Shown: piece after piece, positions 8,907-16,878 of the stretch
How the letters are laid out: every line of letters starts with the position of its first letter
How positions within the stretch are numbered: the stretch's first letter is position 1
NCBI RefSeq assembly: GCF_900129865.1
Contig: NZ_FQXD01000010.1
Location: 86,130-150,129 of the forward strand
From: Virgibacillus chiguensis
GTDB taxonomy: Bacteria > Bacillota > Bacilli > Bacillales > Amphibacillaceae
Reading direction: 5' to 3'
Length of the DNA: 64,000 nucleotides
The notes under the pieces: generated by a model
Seen by the model: the letters and a program-made list of their open reading frames with translations, nothing else
The model's database searches: none
Told to the model about the DNA's origin: nothing
Program-made: the position numbers and the translations under genes

Positions 8907-9650
8907 ATGGATGCTTACGAACAGTCTGTACAACGTGAACTCGCGCAGTGGCGAAAGAAGATGTATCAAAATCCTAATCTGTTTCATCAAGTATCTAAAA
9001 AAGCGCAAACGAAAATAAATAGTTGGATTCCTGCTAAGGCGCAACGTTTTATTACAGAAAGCATTAAAAATATGGTGAAAACTATGCTAGTAGGATCGCA
9101 ACTTACGACTAAAAAAGCGCTTATTCCAGAAAAAAGTTTATACAAGCAGGATGCGCTAGTAAAAGAAAAATTAGAAAGCTATCGCAAAACAGCTACGATT
9201 GAGGGGGCTGGAACAGGAGCAGGAGGTATATTTCTTGGTTTGGCAGACTTTCCACTCTTATTGTCTATTAAGGTGAAGTTTTTATTTGAAACTGCGGCTA
9301 TCTATGGTTTTGATACAAAAGAATACGAAGAACGGTTATTTATGTTACATGTTTTCCAGCTTGCTTTTTCTCGCGATGAAATGCGAAAACAAACGATGTA
9401 TACGATTGAAAATTGGGAGCAGGAAAAACATAAGCTAGTTGAAATGGATTGGGAAGTGTTTCAACAAGAATATCGCGATTATATCGACTTGGTAAAATTA
9501 CTGCAAATGGTGCCAGGATTTGGTGCGATAGTCGGTGCATATGCTAACTACAATTTATTGGACCAATTAGGAGACACGGCGATGAATGCATATCGCTTAC
9601 GTCTACTGACACATCCGGGTGGTGGGTCTTTCATTTCTAAACAAGAATAA
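8907..9650 (+). CDS. EcsC-family protein
   Basis: Member of the EcsC family (247 residues), whose founding member sits beside the EcsAB ABC transporter in Bacillus. The central glycine-rich EGAGTGAGGIFLGLADFP (about residues 97-114) and the GFGAIVGAYANY near the C-terminus are family features and could contact membranes. Biochemical function of the family is unknown. AAAGGAGG at 8890-8897 supports the ATG. No ecsAB genes are adjacent, so this is a stand-alone paralogue. Two copies of the ~90-bp dispersed repeat lie downstream. Confidence 0.85.
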   Translation: MDAYEQSVQRELAQWRKKMYQNPNLFHQVSKKAQTKINSWIPAKAQRFITESIKNMVKTMLVGSQLTTKKALIPEKSLYKQDALVKEKLESYRKTATIEGAGTGAGGIFLGLADFPLLLSIKVKFLFETAAIYGFDTKEYEERLFMLHVFQLAFSRDEMRKQTMYTIENWEQEKHKLVEMDWEVFQQEYRDYIDLVKLLQMVPGFGAIVGAYANYNLLDQLGDTAMNAYRLRLLTHPGGGSFISKQE

Positions 9651-9724
9651 AGTAAAAAGCAGTTGGTATTTGGCTATATAGACAGATTCTTTTCAAACAT
9701 GTAAAATAAATGATATTTTTATGC

Positions 9725-9887
9725 TATCGATAGTAGAATTAGACAGAAGGCGTCGTTTTTTTCCATAAAGAGTTGGCGCTAAACCAAGTTTTTCTAACAC
9801 GATAGGAAATAAAAGTTTACAGGATGATCGTATAAGAAAATGACAGCTTTCGCCATATGACTTGGCGACAAGTAAAGTTTTCTAACC
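9725..9887 (+). repeat. two consecutive copies of the ~90-bp dispersed repeat (family A)
   Basis: Copies at about 9725-9800 and 9820-9887 share the pattern TATAAGAAAA..ACGGCTTTCGCCATA..CTTGGCGACAA..CCAAGTTTTTCTAA. The 3' part of the first forms a TTGG/CCAA hairpin followed by TTTTT, resembling a terminator after the EcsC-like gene. See the family A finding for other copies. Confidence 0.7.
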
Positions 9888-9908
9888 AAAGTAGAAGGGG
9901 TTTTACGT

Positions 9909-11033
9909 GTGAAACAAATACAAGCGAAGAAACAAATGTCACCTTCCTATGATCCTTGGGAAGCATATTTAGATGTGGAACAGCATGGAAAGATGACATT
10001 ATCAAACATTGAATTTACTACAACAACGCTTTGTAATATGCGCTGTGCCCATTGCGCTGTTGGCTACACATTGCAAGCGAAAGACCCAGAAGCATTGCCA
10101 ATGGAATTATTGCAGCAAAGGCTGGATGAAATTCCCCATTTGCGAACATTAAGCATAACGGGTGGCGAACCAATGATGTCCAAAAAATCGGTGCGCGAAC
10201 ATGTTGTGCCACTATTGCGCTATGCTCATCATCGTGGTGTGAAAACGCAAATAAATTCGAATCTGACGTTACCATATAGTAGATATGAAGCTATTATTCC
10301 GTATTTAGACGTTTTACATATTTCTCATAACTGGGGCACTGCCGATGAGTTTGCGGAAACAGGATTTGCAAAAATGGAGCGAAAACCTTCGTTAGAAAAC
10401 CGGAAAAAATATTTTTCTAGAATGGTAGAAAATGCACAACGATTATCCGAGGAAGGTGTCATGGTATCAGCCGAAACGATGTTAAATCGTCGTACGTATC
10501 CATATTTGGAGAGCATACACGATCATGTTCTGGAGATGGGTTGTGCAAGACATGAAATTCATCCGATGTATCCCGTTGATTTTGCAAGCAACTTAGAAAC
10601 GTTGACTTTGGATGAAATTCGTACTGGAATAGAACGATTACTTAATCATCGAAACCAAGAAGTTTGGATGTTATTTGGCACATTGCCGTTTTATCCATGT
10701 AGCTCGTCACAGGCTGATTTAGAACTGCAAAAACGTATATTTAAAGCGAAGAATGTTTCGGTAAGAAATGATCCAGATGGTCGTTCTCGCTTAAATGTGA
10801 ATATATTTTCCGGGGACATCATTGTAACGGATTTTGGTGATGAACCGAAGCTCGGAAATGTACAAACGACTCGTTTACCGGAGGCTTATGAGCGCTGGCT
10901 GGCAACCGAAACGGCTACATCTCTTAACTGCCATTGTCCTGCTGTAAAATGTCTTGGCCCCAACGTATTAGTAAAGAACACATATTACAAAGACGTTGAT
11001 TTTCAACAGCGACAAGCAAGGATCAAGCGATAA
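9909..11033 (+). CDS. yfkAB: YfkAB radical SAM protein
   Basis: Radical S-adenosylmethionine enzyme of 374 residues, matching B. subtilis YfkAB from SYDPWEAYLDV to the C-terminal VLVKNTYY. The cluster motif CNMRCAHC (Cys42, Cys46, Cys49) binds a 4Fe-4S cluster; ITGGEP follows. The C-terminal NCHCPAVKC provides extra cysteines, as in SPASM/twitch-type auxiliary cluster domains. The physiological reaction is not known. The start is GTG at 9909, behind AGAAGGGG. It is one uninterrupted frame here. Nothing in the neighbourhood points to a peptide substrate; the next gene is a Nudix hydrolase 116 bp downstream. Confidence 0.93.
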   Translation: MKQIQAKKQMSPSYDPWEAYLDVEQHGKMTLSNIEFTTTTLCNMRCAHCAVGYTLQAKDPEALPMELLQQRLDEIPHLRTLSITGGEPMMSKKSVREHVVPLLRYAHHRGVKTQINSNLTLPYSRYEAIIPYLDVLHISHNWGTADEFAETGFAKMERKPSLENRKKYFSRMVENAQRLSEEGVMVSAETMLNRRTYPYLESIHDHVLEMGCARHEIHPMYPVDFASNLETLTLDEIRTGIERLLNHRNQEVWMLFGTLPFYPCSSSQADLELQKRIFKAKNVSVRNDPDGRSRLNVNIFSGDIIVTDFGDEPKLGNVQTTRLPEAYERWLATETATSLNCHCPAVKCLGPNVLVKNTYYKDVDFQQRQARIKR

Positions 11034-11149
11034 GAAAATTGTATAGGTAGTTTTGAACTACATGATAGGATAAGGAAATAGGCCCATCTTTCGCTAAAAG
11101 AGTAGGCGATAACGAAACATTTGGATGACATATACTGGAGGGGGATTGG

Positions 11150-11650
11150 ATGGAAGTATGGGATCTTTATGATCGGAACCGAAACAAACTGAAGGAGATA
11201 CATACGAGAGGGGAGCCAATACCTAAAGGGAAATATCATTTAGTTGTTCACGTTTGGATACAAAATGAACAAGGAGAATTGTTGCTTTCCAAACGGCATC
11301 CAGACAAGTCATATGGAGGTTATTGGGAATGTACAGGTGGCTCTGTGATCGCTGGAGAAAATAGTTTGCAAGGTGCCTGTAGGGAAGTAGCTGAAGAATT
11401 AGGTTTGCCTTTGCAAATGGAAACTGCGCAGTTACTTCAGCATGAGGTTAGAGAAAATCATCATCTTGACACGTGGTTGTTTTTTTCGAATATTGCCATC
11501 GAAGAACTTACCCTGCAACCGGAAGAAGTTATAGATGCGAAATGGGTGACGAAACAAACCTATCAACAAATGAGGGAACGAGGACAAATTGTTCCAACCA
11601 TCCACGATTTTTACGCCTTAGTACCCTCCAAAAAACCTAGATATTGCTAA
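11150..11650 (+). CDS. Nudix hydrolase
   Basis: Pyrophosphohydrolase of 166 residues. A complete Nudix box lies at residues 64-86: Gly64, five residues, Glu70, seven residues, then Arg78-Glu79-x2-Glu82-Glu83-x-Gly85. The N-terminal MEVWDLYDRNR and HLVVHVWIQN resemble the IPP-isomerase-like/YfcD-type Nudix group, but the isomerase active-site cysteine context is not clear, so the substrate is left open. GGAGGGGG five bases before the ATG fixes the start. A worn family A repeat lies between it and yfkAB, so co-transcription is uncertain. Confidence 0.88.
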   Translation: MEVWDLYDRNRNKLKEIHTRGEPIPKGKYHLVVHVWIQNEQGELLLSKRHPDKSYGGYWECTGGSVIAGENSLQGACREVAEELGLPLQMETAQLLQHEVRENHHLDTWLFFSNIAIEELTLQPEEVIDAKWVTKQTYQQMRERGQIVPTIHDFYALVPSKKPRYC

Positions 11651-11769
11651 AATATTTAACAATATTTTGGTGTTGGGTATATACCATTAAAATGTAGACT
11701 CTGCTTCATTCGCGGAGTGTTGTTTTTTATTTTACTTCTCGGACTTTACTAAACAAAAATTATAAAAAA

Positions 11770-12106
11770 ATGACGTACTTGACTACAGTAATCGTGGTAA
11801 CTTTGGCATCATTCATTTTTTTCGCTTTAACATATCTATTTAGTGAAGACGGATGGGAAATTATGGGAAATTATGGGTAATTATTTCCTTGCGATTGTCA
11901 TTGTAGTAGGCGCTTTGATTGGAACCTCCTTCCATTTATCCATTCAAAGTATAGATGAAATACAGATTAATGGAAGCAAAAAAGCACGGTACTTATGCCG
12001 TGTTTTTTGTGTTATAGGAAAGGGGACAGAAAGTGGGATAATTGATAACTCCTTTATTGTGCTTGTAAGAAAGATGCAAAGCGTAGCTATACATATCAGC
12101 AGTTGA
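11770..12106 (+). pseudogene. small membrane-protein gene broken by a 10-bp tandem repeat
   Basis: From an ATG at 11770 a frame encodes a hydrophobic helix and SEDGWEIMGNYG, then stops at 11878-11880. The break lies in three tandem 10-bp units (GGGAAATTAT, GGGAAATTAT, GGGTAATTAT; 11854-11883). Removing one unit joins the frame exactly to the downstream frame (NYFLAIVIVVGALIGTS..), giving a single 108-residue reading frame with two or more membrane helices. The last part reads through a terminator-like hairpin (11978-12008), so the original stop may also be lost. There is no convincing ribosome site. Either a decayed gene or a slippage-prone switch. Confidence 0.55.
11978..12010 (+). terminator. 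terminator-like hairpin
   Basis: AAAAAAGCACGG and CCGTGTTTTTTG (11978-11989, 11998-12009) pair with one bulged base and end in a T run. It lies inside the downstream frame of the broken gene, suggesting that the intact ancestor ended before it. Confidence 0.65.
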
Positions 12107-12274
12107 ACCCCACAATTCATAGGAATGATAGAACCCCTGCTATGGTTGCCCTTTATTGGCATACTTCTCTTTTTACTGAACGATATTTTCACAAACCTGT
12201 ATGTCTAATTTCCTGTAATAGCTTATATACATAGTAGCAAGGAAGACATTATGTTGTGGAGGTAAGGTTGGTTT

Positions 12275-13372
12275 ATGTTATGGGATATTTTGCAAGCATA
12301 TGAAAAAATCATTCATAGCAGTATATCGATTATTGTATTACTAACTTTTTTCTTTTTACGCAAACGAGCGACTCGTTATTTATTTGCATTGTTATTGAAA
12401 ATTAGTAATCATACATTAAACGGCATTTTTGTTCAGTTGCGTGCTTCTTTTGAAAGACCTATACAAGGGCTTATTGTCATTATGGGCTTATATATTGCTG
12501 TGGTCTTATTTCCATATGTTCATCATACAAACGCTTTTTTTCTGCAAGTGATTCGTTCTGCCATTATTTTTATATTTGGCTGGGGGTTATTTCATCTATC
12601 TTCTTCCTCCTCCTTGCTCTTTACAAAGTTGAATGAAAAATTTCAATTTAATATCGACTCTATTTTAATCCCTTTTTTATCAAAGGCAGTGAGGTTAATT
12701 ATCGTTGCTATCTGTTTTAGCATTATTGCCCAGGAATTTGGTTATGATGTCAATGGGTTTGTTGCAGGTCTCGGTATTGGAGGGTTAGCTTTCGCACTGG
12801 CTGCTAAGGATGCGCTTGCTAATTTCTTTGGTGGGATCATCATCATCACGGAAAAACCATTTACGATTGATGATTGGATTTTAACCCCAAGTGTAGAAGG
12901 AACGGTAGAAGATATCTCTTTTCGTAGTACGAAAATACGTACATTTGCTCAAGCACTCGTTACCGTTCCCAATGCAACGCTAGCTAATGAATCCATCACA
13001 AATTGGAGTAAAATGGAAAAGCGACAAATTACATTTAATTTACGGGTGACCTATGACACTCCAAGAGATCGAATGGAGAATGTGATTGCGCAAATTAGAA
13101 AAAAACTGTTAGCAAACGAAGCGATTCATAAAGAGACTATTTTTGTTCATTTTGATCAATATCAGGAAAATGGTTTAGATATATTCTTATACTTTTTCAC
13201 GAATACGACGGATTGGGGAGCGTATTTGCAAGTTAGAGAAGAAGTGAATCTAATGATTTTAGATATTTTGGAAAAAGAGCAAGTGACCATCGCGTTGCCT
13301 ACACGAAAATTATTTGTCACAAATGAAGCGGATAACTTTTTGAAGCGTGTAAGGGGAGGGGAGGAAGGTTAG
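12275..13372 (+). CDS. MscS-type small-conductance mechanosensitive channel
   Basis: Membrane channel of 365 residues that would release solutes on hypo-osmotic shock. Four or five N-terminal membrane segments precede the pore-lining helix and beta-domain hallmark: GLGIGGLAFALAAKDALANF, then GGIIIITEKPFTIDDWI, and further VPNATLANESITNWS. This order is diagnostic of the MscS family; overall length resembles B. subtilis YhdY rather than the shorter YkuT. The ATG at 12275 has GGAGG twelve bases upstream, a slightly long spacing. Monocistronic. A salt-tolerant lifestyle, also hinted by the BCCT gene at 53.7 kb, fits. Confidence 0.92.
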   Translation: MLWDILQAYEKIIHSSISIIVLLTFFFLRKRATRYLFALLLKISNHTLNGIFVQLRASFERPIQGLIVIMGLYIAVVLFPYVHHTNAFFLQVIRSAIIFIFGWGLFHLSSSSSLLFTKLNEKFQFNIDSILIPFLSKAVRLIIVAICFSIIAQEFGYDVNGFVAGLGIGGLAFALAAKDALANFFGGIIIITEKPFTIDDWILTPSVEGTVEDISFRSTKIRTFAQALVTVPNATLANESITNWSKMEKRQITFNLRVTYDTPRDRMENVIAQIRKKLLANEAIHKETIFVHFDQYQENGLDIFLYFFTNTTDWGAYLQVREEVNLMILDILEKEQVTIALPTRKLFVTNEADNFLKRVRGGEEG

Positions 13373-13766
13373 GGCGTAGTATAAAAGCTTTAAGGCACAA
13401 CAACAAAGTGAGGTAAGTGCCTCTTAAAATCATTATAATGATTCAACTAACTGAAGTCACATTCATAGGAGAATGGAAAACTTCATCGGAATGTAGTTGT
13501 GATACGAGAACAACTACAAGCATGAGACCATTTTGGCTAAAAATGCTGAATATGGATATGGGTTCTAATGGTTGTGTTGCAACAATTTGAAGGCAGATAG
13601 AAAGAATTGTAAGACTTACACTTTCATAATGGCAAATGTGAACGGGGAAGCTTAAGTGGGAGATTACATCAAGTAACCCCCCCCTTTTTCCTTCAGAAGC
13701 CAGCCGCTTTAGCTTATACGTTTAGGCTATGTTCGTGGAGAATGAGAGAAAATCCTTACTGTTCTT
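13373..13766. other. 394-bp gene-free spacer
   Basis: Contains an imperfect inverted repeat (CTTTAAGGCAC near 13388 with GTGCCTCTTAAA near 13416) that may end the MscS transcript, and a run of eight C residues near 13678. No coding potential or recognised RNA was seen. Confidence 0.5.
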
Positions 13767-14525
13767 TTATCCTTGCACAAAAGTAACAGCTATTTCTTTT
13801 ATAGGTGCTTGTTTATATGTTGAAATCAGTCCTTGCTCGTAAATAGCTGTTTTCGTCACCTGCTTATACGGGTAAGTGAATGTTGTTGCTGATGAAAATG
13901 GAAGTTGTGATAGTTGAATTGTTTGTTTATCTTGCCACGTCGTTTCTAGTAGTTGATTTGTAAAGCCTTTCAATTTAGCTGATAATGGGATCCCATTTTT
14001 AAAGAAAGGGTGCGTGTTTTCTCCTGGTTTATTGAGGCAAATAAATAAAGAAAGATTATCACAAAGCTGCAATAAATCAAGATGGATAGCTAATGTTTCT
14101 TCATCAAACTGTTTCAGAGAACTTATGATTCGTTGTTGTCTCCTTCTTTCTTGATCAACAAATTGTTTACTATAGTAAGAAGTATCTTTTTCAAGAAACC
14201 GCGTATAGTGTAAGCTGCATAACAAACCCGCATACAAATCTGCGGAAGCGACTTTTTCGATTCCAGCGGTATATAACACTGTCTTAGCCGGCGTTGGAAA
14301 ATCTGTGAAATTGTAAGGTGCTTGCGATTGGTCATTCCAAAATGGTTCTTCATCAAACGGTCTCCATCCAACATCATGTTGTTGGATGGCATAAATGGCT
14401 GAATCGTGGTATGGAGATTGCGGTAAATATGCTTTGTTCCAATGTTTAATCATACTTTCAGATATGCGAGCATGTTGATCTTGCTCTATGAAGATAAAGC
14501 TATTTTGTTGCTTACGAATAATCAA
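13767..14525 (-). CDS. DUF3891-family protein
   Basis: Conserved Bacillaceae protein of 252 residues. The HDVGWRPFDEEPFW region (about residues 50-63) and the LLCSLHYTRFLE segment near 105 fit the DUF3891 family (PF13030), whose conserved His/Asp pattern suggests a metal-dependent fold related to HD proteins; no function is established. The start is TTG at 14525, eight bases after an excellent AAAGGAGG. It is transcribed alone, convergent with the MscS gene. Confidence 0.8.
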   Translation of the reverse strand: MIIRKQQNSFIFIEQDQHARISESMIKHWNKAYLPQSPYHDSAIYAIQQHDVGWRPFDEEPFWNDQSQAPYNFTDFPTPAKTVLYTAGIEKVASADLYAGLLCSLHYTRFLEKDTSYYSKQFVDQERRRQQRIISSLKQFDEETLAIHLDLLQLCDNLSLFICLNKPGENTHPFFKNGIPLSAKLKGFTNQLLETTWQDKQTIQLSQLPFSSATTFTYPYKQVTKTAIYEQGLISTYKQAPIKEIAVTFVQG

Positions 14526-14821
14526 TGAAACAGCCTCCTTTTTAATTGGAAGTAAGAAATGAATGCTTTTATTATATATTCCTCATTTTACACGAAAGGA
14601 AACGAACATACTTGCTATAAAATTTCATCCTATTCTGTTATGGCGATTTTAGCAGAGCTTATTTTTCTATATATGAATCCAAAGTCATTTCTCATTTGGA
14701 AGTGTTTTTACGAAATAGATGCCAAACTTACACGAATAGATTGACAAGAAATTATTTTACCTATACAATTACTTACTATAAATAACTTTATATTAAATGG
14801 TAATTATAAGGGAGTGCGGTA

Positions 14822-15676
14822 ATGGAGGCGAAGTTTTTTGGTCATTCGGTGGCTCATGTCAACGAAGTTTCGATTTACGTGACAAATTTAGAGTATTCAC
14901 TGGCATTTTATCAATATTTGTTCGATTTTTCTTTATTAGAGAAATCTCAACATCAAGCTGTACTGTCAGCAAATGGTGCTACTCCAATATTAACTTTGGA
15001 ACAGCCAGAATCTGTTTTATCGAAACAACAGGGGAGAACAGGGCTGTATCATTTTGCTATACTGCTTCCAAATAGAAGTGATTTGGCATCATTCTTACAG
15101 TTTTGTTTAGAGGAACAAATTCCTTTTGGGGCCTCAGACCATCACGTTAGTGAAGCGATTTATTTAACAGACCCAGATGGAAATGGAATAGAAGTGTATC
15201 GTGATCGCCCGTCAAGTAGATGGAAGTGGGATGATGATCAAATAATGATGACAACACATCAGTTAGATACAGCTGGATTGTTGGCGGAACCATCTAGTAA
15301 TTGGGAGGGTGCACCAAAGGAAAGTCTGATAGGACATATACACTTACATGTAAACAATTTGGAACAAGCGAAAGCGTTTTATGTGAAAATACTAGGTTTT
15401 ACAGAAGTAGCCCATTACCCAGGAGCATTATTTTTATCAACTGGTGACTATCATCACCATATTGCTATAAATGTTTGGAATGGAGAAAATGCTCTACCAC
15501 CAGAAAAATATAGTGCTGGTCTAAAGTATTTTTCTATTGCATTTCCGAAAGCGCAAGCAATAGATCTAATTCATGATCAGTTAAAGAAAAAGGGATGGCA
15601 TTCGATTCGAGCAAAGGATGGGGAGGGGTTATACGTTGACGACCCGTCTGGAAATAAAATTTTTCTATCCGTATAA
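14822..15676 (+). CDS. catE: CatE-like catechol 2,3-dioxygenase (VOC superfamily)
   Basis: Ring-cleavage extradiol dioxygenase of 284 residues with two vicinal-oxygen-chelate halves (about 12-130 and 165-284). It follows B. subtilis CatE (YfiE) closely: TGLYHFAILLP, VSEAIYLTDPDGNGIEVY, GHIHLHVNNLEQAKAFY and YHHHIAINVW. The His of GHIHLHV and of YHHHIA, plus an acidic residue from the C-terminal strand, would hold Fe(II)/Mn(II). AAGGGAG precedes the ATG. In B. subtilis catD accompanies catE; no catD is present here. Regulation by a YodB/CatR-type MarR protein is possible but not shown. The mhqR-mhqD operon at 18.3-19.4 kb is a related quinone-stress set. Confidence 0.85.
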   Translation: MEAKFFGHSVAHVNEVSIYVTNLEYSLAFYQYLFDFSLLEKSQHQAVLSANGATPILTLEQPESVLSKQQGRTGLYHFAILLPNRSDLASFLQFCLEEQIPFGASDHHVSEAIYLTDPDGNGIEVYRDRPSSRWKWDDDQIMMTTHQLDTAGLLAEPSSNWEGAPKESLIGHIHLHVNNLEQAKAFYVKILGFTEVAHYPGALFLSTGDYHHHIAINVWNGENALPPEKYSAGLKYFSIAFPKAQAIDLIHDQLKKKGWHSIRAKDGEGLYVDDPSGNKIFLSV

Positions 15677-15763
15677 GCTACTGTCAGATTTGGATTTCAA
15701 AAGGAGAAAAGATCCAACGGGATTTTAACAATCAGTGAGGGAGAAAAACAAGCGTTATATTAG

Positions 15764-15794
15764 AACAAGCGAAGGGGACTTTGCTTGTTTTGTT
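15764..15794 (+). terminator. terminator after the catE-like gene
   Basis: AACAAGC (15764-15770) pairs with GCTTGTT (15783-15789), followed by TTGTT; 88 bases after the stop codon. Confidence 0.6.
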
Positions 15795-15799
15795 ATGGT

Positions 15800-16165
15800 C
15801 TTAGAAAATCCCTGTCTATGCCAGGGGTTCCAGAAAGCTTCTAGCGTGGGGTCAAAAAAGCCTCTCTTCATGGTAAGATAAGGTTGGTTTCCCGACCACC
15901 AAATCTCACCATAGAAGGAGGCATGTCCAATGAAGGACAAGAATAGTTTAGCACACACGCAATGGAGATGTAAGTATCATTTAGTTTTTGCACCAAAATA
16001 TAGAAGACAAATTATCTATGGAAATATAAAAAAAAGTATAGGGGAAATAATTAGAGAACTCTGCGAAAGAAAAGATGTTGAAATACCCGAAGTAAATGCA
16101 TGCAGAGACCACGTCCATATGTTGGTGAGTATACCACCAAAACAGAGTGTATCTCAATTTATGGG
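15800..16165 (+). mobile_element. IS200-type insertion sequence, left end and 5' half only
   Basis: The left part of an IS200/IS605-group element. A subterminal hairpin (CCCTG 15810-15814 with CAGGG 15822-15826) is followed by a long imperfect stem, CCTCTCTTCATGGT.. (15861-15879) with ..ACCATAGAAGGAGG (15903-15921), that masks the tnpA ribosome site, as known for IS200. The element is cut at about 16163 by a family B repeat; its right end is absent. Confidence 0.8.
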
Positions 16166-16170
16166 TTATT
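15930..16170 (+). pseudogene. tnpA: truncated IS200 transposase tnpA
   Basis: The frame starts with ATG at 15930 behind AGAAGGAGG and encodes the N-terminal half of the Y1 HUH transposase: CKYHLVFAPKYRRQIIYG and the metal-binding HVHMLVSIPP (the HUH motif as His-Val-His). It stops matching the family after SQFMGYL, where the family B repeat begins; the further 17 or so codons to 16226 come from that repeat. The catalytic tyrosine region is missing, so the copy is inactive. Full-length relatives have about 150 residues. Confidence 0.85.
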
Positions 16171-16377
16171 TAACCACGTCCGGCTCCAGCGCCCAGCCAC
16201 TAGGTGACTTCACGAAATCGCCCTAAGCTAAGTCATCATCGGTTCGTTCTAAATAGGAAGATGGACTAAAGAGGGTTTGACAGAGGGCGCCGGCATACTT
16301 CTGTTGCAGGAGCATAATTCCTAAGACTTTCGTTGATTCGTTCCAGTTGCTACGTTGCTAACTGGGCGCCCTGAGCC
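16163..16377 (+). repeat. family B dispersed repeat (~200 bp) inside tnpA
   Basis: Begins with GTTATTTAACCACGTCC and ends with GAGCC. Near its ends lie inverted sequences GGCTCCAGCGCCCAG (16182-16196) and CTGGGCGCCCTGAGCC (16362-16377). Other copies are at 52986-53178, 55341-55540 and 39381-39575, with fragments at 22515-22640 and 29449-29490. This copy interrupts tnpA. A family A copy (about 16386-16470) follows directly. Confidence 0.8.
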
Positions 16378-16385
16378 TTTTTTCT

Positions 16386-16470
16386 TTGCTAGTAGAAAGT
16401 ATGAAATTACTATGATTTATAGTATAAGCAAAGCGATGGTGTTTTTTTTCAAGGCTTTCTAATAACGTTT
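16386..16470 (+). repeat. family A dispersed repeat
   Basis: AGTAGAAAGTATGAAATT..GATTTATAGTATAAGCAAAGCG..TTTTTTCAAGGCTTTCTAATAACG matches the family A pattern. It abuts the family B copy, the same B-then-A order as at 52986-53280. Confidence 0.6.
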
Positions 16471-16481
16471 TTGCTACATAT

Positions 16482-16878
16482 ACGTTAAAATGTGTAGTGG
16501 TTAGTGAACTACTCACCACTTAGCTTCGCTTGAAGTGGGAGCTTCTCATTTCCACGACGAAAGCAACCTTTCGTCTCCATGAGCGTTACTTCGGGAAGTT
16601 CCTGCCCTAGATGTCCGACGAATCGGAGTTTCTTTCGTACCTAGGATATTTTACGCATGGAAGGATTAGCTTGGTTTTCGCATTATTAGTTTCTCCATGC
16701 AACCTCATATATCCAGTTTTCAAAGAACACTTCATGCTCTTATGGTAACATGCGTTCGGTCAATTAGCACGTCTAAAGACGTACTTGACCGAAAGCCAAT
16801 TCATCTCCACCTTACCGCTGGGATTTCACCCTTCACACGCTTGAAGATGGAGACTTCTTGGCTAAAAACGTTAAAATG
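16482..16878 (-). mobile_element. structured IS605-derived relic with omega-RNA-like right end
   Basis: On the minus strand the segment ends with AATGAGAAGC..CCCACTT..AAGTGGTGAGTAGTTCAC (down to about 16506), the form of an IS605/IS1341 right end that is also the 3' end of TnpB guide RNAs. Perfect small hairpins precede it: GACGAAAG/CTTTCGTC (16556-16575), ACTT/AAGT (16588-16599), CCGA/TCGG (16615-16626). A second module has nested hairpins CGGTCAA/TTGACCG around ACGTC/GACGT (16757-16791) and AGCCAA..CATCTCCA with TGGAGA..TTGGCT (16794-16863). Direct 11-bp copies of ACGTTAAAATG flank it (16482-16492, 16868-16878). No tnpB frame remains. Confidence 0.55.

Noticed and set aside
8775-9044. 89-codon minus-strand frame over the start of the EcsC-like gene
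   Set aside because: Antisense shadow of a gene with a strong AAAGGAGG; no independent support.
14559-14744. 61-codon plus-strand frame before the catE-like gene
   Set aside because: No ribosome site, no recognisable features, lies in a promoter region.
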